From Dioscorea cayenensis subsp. rotundata (Eukaryota; Streptophyta; Magnoliopsida; Dioscoreales; Dioscoreaceae): DNA of 64,000 bases. Shown one piece after another: positions 41,572-52,359 of this stretch. The DNA lies in assembly GCF_009730915.1 (NCBI RefSeq), contig NC_052479.1:30691610-30755609 (forward strand). The letters run 5' to 3'. Within the stretch, counting starts at the first letter, position 1; each line of letters starts with the position of its first letter. The translations under genes and the position numbers were made by a program. The notes under the pieces were generated by a model that saw only the letters and a list, made by a program, of their open reading frames with translations, did no database searches and was not told where the DNA came from.

Positions 41572-44500
41572 CAAATATGTATCAAGAATCACTCATTAAA
41601 AAGAAAAACATGTCATTCTTTTCTCATGTTCTGTTGTGCACTTTTTCCATAATCTCCTGTATCTCATCTTTTGAAAACAATTCTTTAGTTACTAGATGTC
41701 ATGTTCTTCGTACGAAAGAAATCCCCATCCTCTAATCTTTGATCAAAGTATTATCAGATTGCCAAGACTTATAGATATGTTCAAACACTGGATTAATGTA
41801 CTATTTTACATGCAATACTTTACAAAAGTGTTTATGGATATAAATTTTGTTCACCAATCTTTTAAGGAGCTCACCTGCAACATCTTTATAACTTACTTTT
41901 CTTCTTCACCTGGTTGGCACCTGGAACTGGTTATGCCGCGATTCAGGAACAGAAGTTGAGGGTCTCTAACATTTTTCTCACAAGTTTCAATGTTGAGGTC
42001 GAGGTCCAACATTTTTTCTAGGCCGGAATCATATCCAGTAGCATTGCGGGCCGGTCAAACCATTTGGCTCCAACTTTTCTTGGGATGCATCTTCTTTCTT
42101 TATCTTCTCTCCAACTTTTATGCAAGCACTCACAGGTGATTCTTTGGCCCGCTTTTACTGTCTTGAAGGTCTAGCCTCGTCAAAGTTGGAGGACCCTGCT
42201 TTCATGTGTTTCTTGGACTTTGCTACATCGCTATCATGTACTTCAAGGAGAGGCGTCCTCATTGGATCTCGCAGTGCTCCTGTACACGCATTTTCATCGT
42301 CAGGAAAAATCATCTAGTAGTTCTATCTGGATTAATTTTTGGCTCGCTGAGTAACGCGCTCTTGCTCGCGGTTCTCTCGAACAGGCTTCAGACTGCAGGC
42401 CTCTTGCTGTAAATTGGAGCCTGTTGGCCTCTCTCTTTCTTTTCTTCTTCTCCACTTATACTCAACCATTCTTTTCTGTGGAATCTGCCTCCCCCTCCTT
42501 GCTCCCGCCCTGCGCCGTAATGGGCATGCTGAGCTCCATGGTCCTGCTCGGTAGAAAGATGCTGAACCAAAGTTACAATAATAAAATCTTAAATTAAAAT
42601 GTAGGTGGATATCTGGTAACTCATTTTGTGAAATTGTGTTAGACAGCCACTCGATTTACTTTTCCAGAGGAAGCTGATAGCATCGTATACCTATATGGCG
42701 ACAAATAAAGTTGATTCCAAAGCTTCAGACTCTAAATTAACATGGCTGTATTGTTGTATCACATACCCTTCTTCTCGAGCATTGGAAATCGATATCTCCT
42801 AGGTGGCATCTGGCTTCAAGTTATAATCATCCTCAAGCAAACTTCGTGCCCTTTGTATAGAATCTTCAACCATAAGTGTGTTACAACATGCAACCTGCTA
42901 GTGTAGACAGTCTCTGATTGGCTTGAAAACCTGCAAAACCTCACAGAGAAAGTGGCAGGACATCTATTACTGGTATCACCATATCAAAATCTGACCAACA
43001 CAAATGGCTGATCTCACAGTTTCTACTTGATCTCAAAAGAGCACCTTTCCCTAGGAGTCTCCTTCCTATGTGACTTTGATCTATTCTCTACTTTGTAATT
43101 TTTCTCTCTCTAAAATAATGAAACCCAGCACATACACTTCAGGGTTTAGTATCTGATACAGCTCGAGCAGTGACAAAACGGGTAACTCATGCCAATAATA
43201 TAAGAGCTTGGTGATCACCCAATAAAAGAATTTTATTGTTGTGAAAATGATAGGCATTGAATGGGATGAGATTGTAGCTGATAGGAAATTACAGTTAGCA
43301 AAATTAAACTAATATCTCACCTCCCATAAATTTCACGAAATCTAGGATCGTCAAGGTATGAATATACTACTATATGAGTGGTCATGTGATACTGCTGCAA
43401 ATGTCACCGCCATGCATGCTAGTCTAGCTTCCATCCCTCCTTACAGCCAGCCCTTGATACGCATTACGGGCGCCTGATTTCTTCAGAGAGGCAACTCTCT
43501 AACCATTTATATAGAAAAGATTATTCCTAGTGATAGTTTCGACCTAATCAGTAACTGAGAAACAAATTACGCAGGTGAAGGCAGAGAGAAGAAAACAGAT
43601 CTTACCCAGTTACCTGCTATTTCAAGGCCTCACAGAAGTAATGTAGCAAACTGTGCAATCAGGCACATTGTTCTCTGTGGGCATGTACTTTATGGTAAAA
43701 TTTTACTATGGACATTCTTCGCCCAGTCCATGTTATTGAATATCTGCAAAGAGAGATTAACCAAAAGACTTCTGATGGGTCCTTCAAAGGTCAGCCCACA
43801 ACAAGTGGAAAGTCTGAGATGTGCTGACAAAAGCTGAGGAACCTTGTTATGCGGCTTCTAGTGGTGAAAAGAGATGGTAAAATTGGTAGAAACAAACCTG
43901 CTGACGTCCATGATGCTGCGAGATCAAAGTAATATTCAGAAAAAGTGTTGATCAATCTCTTCTTGTACGGTCTTTGAAGAACAGAAATAAAAAGTACCTC
44001 TAAAGATAATGCGCTAGTACGTAGATAGTAGATATCAAAAGAGTAGGAAACCAAGAGTCGCAGTTCAACTAACTTTGGCCGCACTCAGAGAGAGGTCGTG
44101 TGGTGTGCAAGTAAATCCAAGATCCAAAGAATAGGTGAAATGATACATCGCGGACGGTGGTAGCTGCCTGAGGTTTGATTCGTACATATATATTAATCAA
44201 TGACGAGAGAGAGTTCAAAATGCGAAATGAATTTGATACCTTTTCCTCGCAGCAAATGCAGCAGAGTTACTGAACTGGCTGAGATTCACCCAGAAAGTCC
44301 CCTCCACTTTCTGCCACTTACACTCAGTGACACCCACAGAATACGGCGGAGGGTATTGATAAAACTAACAAAGTCAAGGGAAATTTCTTCTTCCTTAATT
44401 GGATGTACTGATATATAGAAGATTAAAATTAAGAGTTCCCAAACATAATTTTGTCACTTCTATTTGCACTTCACATCTAACAATGGAAACAAGTAAAAAG

Positions 44501-45870
44501 CATCGTATCCTCATATAGAAACAGAAACATGTTGAGGACATGAAATGGTACCAAGGATACAAAACATCATATCTGCAGAACATCAAGGTCTCCCCTTTAT
44601 ACTTTCTCCAGATATACGTCAGGACTGAAATGAGCAGGGACTCTAGAAACACTTTGCTCTGTCTTTCTCTCTTCATGGTCCTTTTATGTAGGAATTATTA
44701 GTTTGTAAACTTCTCCATCATCTGTTCCTCTGTAGAGTGTTTCTACTGCTTTGTATTTACCAAGTCTATCAGCTGAAATGGACGGGCATTTTAGCAGCTA
44801 GCCATTTTCAAAAAGCTTACGTTTTTAAAGGAGCTACATGCAACAATTTGCGGGCTAGCCTCCTCCAGGTAGTGAGGGAACATCAACATAGTGATCAACT
44901 CATGATGGCGCCATATTTAATCTGATATCTCAAAAATAATAACAATATATCATACACAACATACTGGTAAGGTAGATGAAATCATGCGTAAGCCCTGGTT
45001 TTGAGCTCGCTGTTGACTTTTGAGGTGGCTGAGAAAGCCTTTTTGAGATGTTTTTGATAGCATGCCTTATTTTCCAGTGCGTACAAAAATTAGGCTGACA
45101 AAGTAGTTTATTTGACAAGATTATAATAATTTTTCCTCTAACTTCCCCACACCCTATCCCTGCCCTTGCAGAACCTCTAACTCTCAAGATATCTAATAGT
45201 TGGTGAGATGGTAATTGCTGCGTCGCTTTGAAACTGTACCAGTTTCTGATGCTGAGTGTGTGTGTATTTCCCAGGAAAACCATGCTCTTCCACCATCGCC
45301 ACCCACTGAAAGGTGGGCTCTGTACTCTTGTACTAGCTCTCAACTTTTCGCGATAGTGTCTATATCTGCTGTGGCTTGATGATGGTTTTCTATCCCATTA
45401 GAATCCACCTCGTGTTTAATTTCTTTTCCAGATCTTGGCTGAAGTGTTTTCAGTGACCATCTTTTACATTGCTGTTTAAATGCACCCCAGTAACATCCTT
45501 ATGAAAAATCATTCTGGGAAATGACGTAGGAGTTGCTCTTTTGAAATAACGTAACGTTCCTGGTTCTTCTCATTGGTGGATATGCCATGATACCCGCTGG
45601 ACACTCTATTGACCTTTGTGGGAGTTGGATCAAATCATCATGCATATTTTACTACCTTATTTTCTTCAGAAAAATTGGCTGAGATTTCACTTTTTGGCTT
45701 GTTCCTTCAACTTGATGACTGTTTCTCTCTTTTGAGCTGTAGGGTCCAAGCATCAATCTCACCAGGATTACATGGAAAAAACACAAGTTGGGGCATTAAG
45801 CATTTGGCAGAAGCCGTGAGAAAGATTATACAGTTTTCAAAATCTTTTATATACGAGGATGTGCGTGACC
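41572..45870. other. Middle contig, unrecognised sequence
   Basis: There is no gene I can name. Between 42206 and 42411 (+) an open frame ends in a hydrophobic stretch (NHLVVLSGLIFGSLSNALLL) preceded by basic residues and followed by a stop; base composition here is more coding-like than around it. A C/T-rich stretch with CTCCCCCTCCTTGCTCCC follows at about 42485-42515. These could be fragments of captured or decayed genes, but I have no family match. Other open frames in this region are short and featureless. Confidence 0.35.
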
Positions 45871-46038
45871 CCTCGCCACAAGAACTAGACCTACCTGGCA
45901 TGTACTACATTACTAGATTTGATGATAACCCCTAAGTCCCCTTGCCACAAGAACTAGACCTGCTTGCCGGCATGTACAGTAGACTTGATGATAACCTAAG
46001 TCCTCCCCTCGCCACAAGAACTAGACATGCTTGCCGGC
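45871..46038. repeat. 68-bp tandem repeat, about 2.5 copies
   Basis: The phrase gccacaagaactagac recurs at about 45874, 45943 and 46010 with the following cttgccggcatgta and gatgataacc words, giving units of 69 and 67 bases. The copies differ by small indels. Confidence 0.8.
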
Positions 46039-47620
46039 TCGGGCTTTTTAGCACATCCACGGTCTTTTCCTCAGTTCAATTATGGTTCCACCCTGGACTT
46101 TTCTTTCCTCAACTAGGTTTAAATCTTGTCGGACGAAATTCTTTCAAGATTTTCCTATCGGCCAACTCAGGCTTCAACCTAGGTTGCCAACCATGTGAGT
46201 CCATGATACAAGGAATGGTCATTCCTCAACAAGCCCAAAATACCATCCCTTTAAAAAGTAAAACTCGGAACAACAAAATACTATAAAACTTGATAACAAA
46301 GGGAATATATGCACATATATATCCATGGGCGGAAATGGAAACCGTAGAATTTTTCATTGTGTAGGTGGTCTGCAGGAATAATGAGTAAACCCCATGAGAT
46401 ACCATCAATGTACTCATTATATATTGCATAGTACAACTTTAAACTCCCTATTGAGTTGTTTCAATTAAACTAATTTGAAGGGCCCTAATGTAATAAATAA
46501 TTATATATAAAAATATAAATCAACTCCCTCACCGTCCATATTTATATATATAGTTATAACTTGAATTATTATAACTTTTTAAGTTTAGAAGTACAAAATT
46601 ATTTATATTTAAAATCTATAATGAAAAGAAATAAAAATAAAAAATCTCAATCTAAGATTATATCCTTTGAGTTTAATATAAAATCAAAATAAACGATATA
46701 AAGATAAACATAAATCACAAGAAAAGCCTCACAAAAAACAAAGAGTATACATCAATTCAATTAGGATTAGTATTGTGTTAATTTTTGTAACAAACTTTAA
46801 TTGAACCCAATGTTAATTCTAATTCAATTAAGCTTCAAAATAACTCTCAATGAGATTCATGGTTTTTATTTTTATTTTTTTATGCATCAATTATGTATTA
46901 TAAAAGATATTTCTCTCACATATTTAATTCTAACAATAGTTGAATAGAGTGTTAGAGGTAATTTTAGAAAAAAAAAACAAATAAATGCTTCTTGATATTA
47001 GAAAATAAAAGATAAAAAACATGACTAGCTTTGATGGGCTGAAAAAGAAACAAAAGTATATCAGTAGAGCCTTATAATGCAGCCGATGAAACATATTCCT
47101 TCAACTATGCTGGTTTATTTATAACTCTAGTTAGTTTTCTTGACCTCTTCACCATTAGTGGACATATTGTTTGTATCTATCACTTCACAAGTGTAACTTG
47201 ATTATCATGTAAGTCAAGTAGGGGAGAGTCTTGAATTATGTGTTGCATGATAGTGCCAAATGATGTGATTTTTTTGTTGTGGGTGTTGCAAAGTAAACAA
47301 CATCATCAGCAACTAAAATTGGCAAAAGAAATTTCTGGTTGACTTTGCATTTTGTTATAGAAAAGGATAAACAAGCTCATGAAAAATAACATCTCTACAA
47401 ATAATAATTTTTGTGCGAGTTGATATCAAGCAATTTGCAGGCCTTTTGACTTGTGAATATCTAATAAAAATACGTGGGTTTTTTCTCGATATGATCTTTT
47501 TTTAATTATTTAAATAATACCATGTAAAATTTATTCATCAACATGGATTCCAAAACATCACATTATGTCATGTCATCCCCCATGTGATGAATTGGCATTT
47601 TAGAAATATTAAGATATTAT
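46039..47620. other. AT-rich DNA without recognised gene
   Basis: No coding sequence or named repeat is seen. Composition becomes strongly A/T-rich after 46480. Confidence 0.45.
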
Positions 47621-48232
47621 TTTTTTCATTCACATCCTTCTATTTTAGAAAATCACAAAAATGAGATTTTTTATTTTAAACTATTTTTAAGGTTTTTTAA
47701 AAGTTAATTTTTTTCAATCATATTTATTTTGGAAAAATATGGTATTATTAGTATTAAAATAAGAATTATTTTGCATATTTTTTTTAAAATGTATTTGTGG
47801 TTTAAATTGTTTAAAACGATTTGTCCATATTTTTTAAAATATATCTCAATGGATTTATTGTCATTATTATTAAAATATGAATTATTTTGTTTTTTTTTAA
47901 ATATATTTGTGGTTTGAAATCTACAATACACAAATCTATTCTCTATCAATTATTAAAAAAATAGCAATAGCAATAATAAACACATCAAAATAAAAAAATA
48001 AAGACATTTTATTCAAAAAATAAAATAAAATAAAGACAAATAGTTTTAAACAATTTAAATCACAAATCCTTTTTTAAAAAACATGCAAAATAATTCACAT
48101 TTTAATAATAATAATAATAACAACATATTTTTCCAAAATAAAAATAATAATAACTTAAAAATAGTTTAAAAATAAAAAAAAAATCTCATTTTTGTGATTT
48201 TCTAAAGAAAAAAAACATGTGAATGAAAAAAA
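47621..48232. mobile_element. Foldback or MITE-like inverted-repeat element
   Basis: The left arm (about 47621-47815) and the right arm (about 48035-48232) are imperfect reverse complements. Matching landmarks are ttcattcacat/atgtgaatgaa, aaaatcacaaaaatgaga/tctcatttttgtgatttt, and the gtttaaattgtttaaaac/gttttaaacaatttaaat pair. The 0.2-kb centre repeats part of the left arm again (about 47830-47930). No coding capacity is seen. I could not identify a convincing target duplication, so the class is open. Confidence 0.7.
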
Positions 48233-49130
48233 TTCTGACCCATTGTTCTAATAACATTAGCATTCTTCTTGAACTAATTTTTGATCATGTTAATTAAGGA
48301 TTCCTGAAAATTGAACCTAAGCAAGGCTTACTGAAAATTAGAAAACAGAAGAAGAAACAAGAAATCTAGGGTTTTTTGAGTCATGATTCTCTTCTATCTC
48401 TCCCAACACCAGCATGGGACGCACCAATCATAACGGATTTACCGTTACCGGTCACGTGATAGACCTGTTAACCCGTTTTATAAAACAATAAATTAAAAAA
48501 TCATTGAGGATATTGGTTAGTAGTAACCTTTTATTAAAAAAATAGAATTAATTAATTAATTAAATTAAATTAAATTAGTATTTTTCATAATGTTATTGTC
48601 ATTAAAAATTTTATATAAGAATACTGGTCTCTTTAAAAAATAAATTATTGAACATTTTATAAATATTTCAATTTTTTTTTTACAAAAATGACAAACACGG
48701 TCGAGAGATAAACATGTATAAAAATGCACAAATTATAGTAGTTTAATGACCTATTTAAAAGGATAATAAGTTATTTGAAAGGCCCATTGCTATGCAACCT
48801 AGAAGGAGAAGAATATACTATTTAGGTTCATAAACATAGCTGCTACAGTACTCCACGTAGATTTTCTCTATGTTTCTTCAAATCAATTTACACTCTTTTA
48901 TTATTCTTTGGATAATTTTTTTAAGGGAAAAATTCATCATACCCTCGATAATTTCAAAACTTCCCAAACATGTACTGTGAGTTTTTGCATACCTCGCATA
49001 ACCCTTCCTTTATTGCTTTTCACCTTTTACCCCTCGCATTATGAAATTCCATCATCGCTCTTTAAACCTTTTTGCATACATTTTTTTCATTCTTTTTGAT
49101 TCCTTTTTGCATGTACTCATTTCTTAAACA
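48233..49130. other. AT-rich DNA without recognised gene
   Basis: About 900 bases of spacer with poly-A/T runs and an attaatta-rich stretch near 48549-48575. Nothing else is seen. Confidence 0.45.
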
Positions 49131-49361
49131 GAGACTTTCATTTTTTTAAACATAGAACTCATTTCTTAAACGAGAGTTCATTTCTTAAACGAAAACCTCA
49201 TTTCTTAAACAGAAAACTCATTTCTTAAACAGAAACCCTCATTTTTTAAACATAAAAACTCATTTTTTTAAACAAAAAAACATTAATATTTAAACAGAAA
49301 AACAAATATTTACATGATAAATTAATCATGGATATAAAACCAATTAATTTTGGCCACTCGT

Positions 49362-50038
49362 ACATATTTAAATAGAAACAACGATATTTAAGCACTTTTT
49401 TTAAACGTAAACGCAATATATTAAAACGTAAAACATCGATAGTTAAACAAAGACAAACAAGATATAAACAGAGAACTCATTTCTTAAACAGAGCTTATTT
49501 TTTTAAACAAAGACCTCATTTTTTTAAATAGAAACCCTCATCGAGTAGGGACATCGAGTATCTCATCGTCGCCGATCTCGCGGAACGCTGAGTGCTCGAG
49601 CTCCGCATCCGGGCGAGCGATCTCGGCGCGTGACGCCCGTGCTGGGGTCTTAAAGGAGAAATCTTTATCAAGGCCTGGCGATCCGGCTGGCATGACGCTC
49701 CCTGGCGGTCGGAGTGGTGAGGTCTTCGCTGGCGACGCCGGATAAGACCGGTCGAACTCGAACGGAACTATTCTCGATCGCGGAGACCGCAACATGGATA
49801 ACAATAGGGTTAGGGTTAGGGATCATTCCGGGTTTCGATCCATGGGCGCCTAAGTCGCGTGACGGAATCGGAGGGAGGAAGCGGTGCCGACTGAGGGTTC
49901 GATCTCGCCGTCTTTCGCCTTCATCTTCATCGCCTTCCCCGTCGTCGACCTCATCTCTTTCATCTTCTTCGCCGTCGACCCTGGAAGACCGCGATGCTCC
50001 TCGTCGTCGAGCCGAAGGCATCGAAAGGTTGCACTCAG
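49362..50038. repeat. Large tandem duplication, copy 1 (677 bp)
   Basis: It starts acatatttaaatagaaacaa, carries minisatellite units, then a GC-rich block (from about 49545) that includes gggttagggttaggg and ends ggcatcgaaaggttgc. The GC-rich block has open frames on both strands, but no domain I recognise, and copy 2 breaks them with indels. Confidence 0.85.
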
Positions 50039-50680
50039 ACATATTTAAATAGAAACAACGATATTTAAGCACTTTTTTTAAACGTAAACGCAATATATTA
50101 AACGTAAACATCGATAGTTAAACAAAGACAAACAAGCATATAAACAGAGAACTCATTTCTTAAACAGTAGAGCTTATTTTTTTAAACAGTAGACCTCATT
50201 GAGTAGGGACATCGAGTATCTCATCGTCGACGATCTCGCGAACGCTGAGTCCCGAGCTCCATGACCGCGAGCGATCTCGGGCTGGCCCGCCTCGTGGGAT
50301 CTTAAAGGAGAAATCTTTATCAAGGCGTGGCGATCCGGCTGGCGACGCTCTCCTACGGGTCGGAGTGGTGAGGTCTTCGTGGCTGACGCTCTGACAAGAC
50401 GGGTCGAACTTGAATCGAACCATTCTCGATCACGGAGACCGCAACATGGATAAGAATAGGGTTAGGGTTAGGGATCATTCCCGGGTTTCGATCCATGGGC
50501 GCCTAAGTCGCCGACAGGAACGGAGGGAGGAAGCGGGCGCCGACGAGGGTTCGATCTCGCCGCTTCGCTTCGCCTTCATCGCCTTCCCCGCTCGCCAACC
50601 TCATCTCTTTTCATCTTCTTCGCCGCTGACCTCGAAGACCGCGATGCTCCTCGTCGTCGAGCGAAGGCATCAAAGGTTGC
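50039..50680. repeat. Large tandem duplication, copy 2 (about 642 bp)
   Basis: It follows copy 1 directly with the same order of landmarks: acatatttaaatagaaacaa, the A/T minisatellite, the gacatcgagtatctcatcgtcg block, gggttagggttaggg, gatgctcctcgtcgtcgag, aaaggttgc. It differs from copy 1 by many single-base indels, which rules out a conserved reading frame across both. Confidence 0.85.
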
Positions 50681-51313
50681 GACCTTTTTCTCTCGAACAT
50701 GAAATCCCATTTTTCATGCAACGCTGATCGTGATTGTGAGCCGCATGCTTTTGTCTCACCTGCCCGATCCAACTCAGCAATAAAGAGATTTTGGGGTGAT
50801 AAATACACCACAAAAACTCATTTCTTAAACGAGACCTCATTTTTAAACAAAACCCTTATTTCTTAAATAGAAAACTCATTTCTTAAACAGAGACCTCTTT
50901 TTTTAAACAGAAAACTCATTTCTTAAACAGAAAACTCATTTCTTAAACAGAAAACTCAATTTTTTAAACAAAAAACTCATTTTTAAATAGAAAACTCATT
51001 TTTTTAAACAGGAAACTCATTTTTAAACGAACCTCATACCTCATATTTTAAATAGAGTCTTCATTTTTCAAATAGAAACTCATCTGTACTCCAAGGGCAT
51101 TATAGTCAAAACCCCGTCACACTCGCCATAACTTCCCACGCAAGGGACAATTTCAGTCCAAAAAAATTCCAAATTAACTCTTTCAATCACTATTAGATGT
51201 CTGGGGGCTTAAAAATCATCGTATTCAAAAAGGAAGGGTTTTTGAGGAGTGCAAAAACTAACGGGTGTGTTTTGGCAATATTGCAAACTTACGGGTTTTT
51301 GGCAATTTCCACT

Positions 51314-52313
51314 NNNNNNNNNNNNNNNNNNNNNNNNNNNNNNNNNNNNNNNNNNNNNNNNNNNNNNNNNNNNNNNNNNNNNNNNNNNNNNNNNNNNNNN
51401 NNNNNNNNNNNNNNNNNNNNNNNNNNNNNNNNNNNNNNNNNNNNNNNNNNNNNNNNNNNNNNNNNNNNNNNNNNNNNNNNNNNNNNNNNNNNNNNNNNNN
51501 NNNNNNNNNNNNNNNNNNNNNNNNNNNNNNNNNNNNNNNNNNNNNNNNNNNNNNNNNNNNNNNNNNNNNNNNNNNNNNNNNNNNNNNNNNNNNNNNNNNN
51601 NNNNNNNNNNNNNNNNNNNNNNNNNNNNNNNNNNNNNNNNNNNNNNNNNNNNNNNNNNNNNNNNNNNNNNNNNNNNNNNNNNNNNNNNNNNNNNNNNNNN
51701 NNNNNNNNNNNNNNNNNNNNNNNNNNNNNNNNNNNNNNNNNNNNNNNNNNNNNNNNNNNNNNNNNNNNNNNNNNNNNNNNNNNNNNNNNNNNNNNNNNNN
51801 NNNNNNNNNNNNNNNNNNNNNNNNNNNNNNNNNNNNNNNNNNNNNNNNNNNNNNNNNNNNNNNNNNNNNNNNNNNNNNNNNNNNNNNNNNNNNNNNNNNN
51901 NNNNNNNNNNNNNNNNNNNNNNNNNNNNNNNNNNNNNNNNNNNNNNNNNNNNNNNNNNNNNNNNNNNNNNNNNNNNNNNNNNNNNNNNNNNNNNNNNNNN
52001 NNNNNNNNNNNNNNNNNNNNNNNNNNNNNNNNNNNNNNNNNNNNNNNNNNNNNNNNNNNNNNNNNNNNNNNNNNNNNNNNNNNNNNNNNNNNNNNNNNNN
52101 NNNNNNNNNNNNNNNNNNNNNNNNNNNNNNNNNNNNNNNNNNNNNNNNNNNNNNNNNNNNNNNNNNNNNNNNNNNNNNNNNNNNNNNNNNNNNNNNNNNN
52201 NNNNNNNNNNNNNNNNNNNNNNNNNNNNNNNNNNNNNNNNNNNNNNNNNNNNNNNNNNNNNNNNNNNNNNNNNNNNNNNNNNNNNNNNNNNNNNNNNNNN
52301 NNNNNNNNNNNNN
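51314..52313. other. Assembly gap, exactly 1000 N
   Basis: This is a second placeholder gap of nominal size. It removes the 3' end of the transposase gene and leaves the placement of the middle contig dependent on scaffolding. Confidence 0.98.
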
Positions 52314-52359
52314 GCAAATCCCAATTGAGAATGATAAAATTAGCATGGAACTCAATTAC

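Larger units (their letters stand above)
49131..51080. repeat. Minisatellite field of aaactcatttcttaaacag units
   Basis: A diverged unit of about 18-22 bases, built on actcatttcttaaacagaa, is repeated many times at 49131-49300, 49465-49540, 50145-50200 and 50815-51080. It surrounds and separates the two copies of the larger duplication at 49362-50680. The copies vary mainly in T- and A-run lengths. Confidence 0.85.

Noticed and set aside
44930..45343. 137-codon minus-strand open frame
   Set aside because: It shows no domain, no composition change and no splice context, and is probably chance.
49804..49820. Telomere-like gggttagggttaggg, also at about 50459-50473
   Set aside because: Only two to three units occur inside a larger duplicated block, so it is neither a telomere nor a clear interstitial telomere array.
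49131..51080. Regularly spaced repeats resembling a CRISPR array
   Set aside because: The DNA is eukaryotic nuclear, the units are A/T-rich and diverged, spacing is irregular and there are no cas genes.
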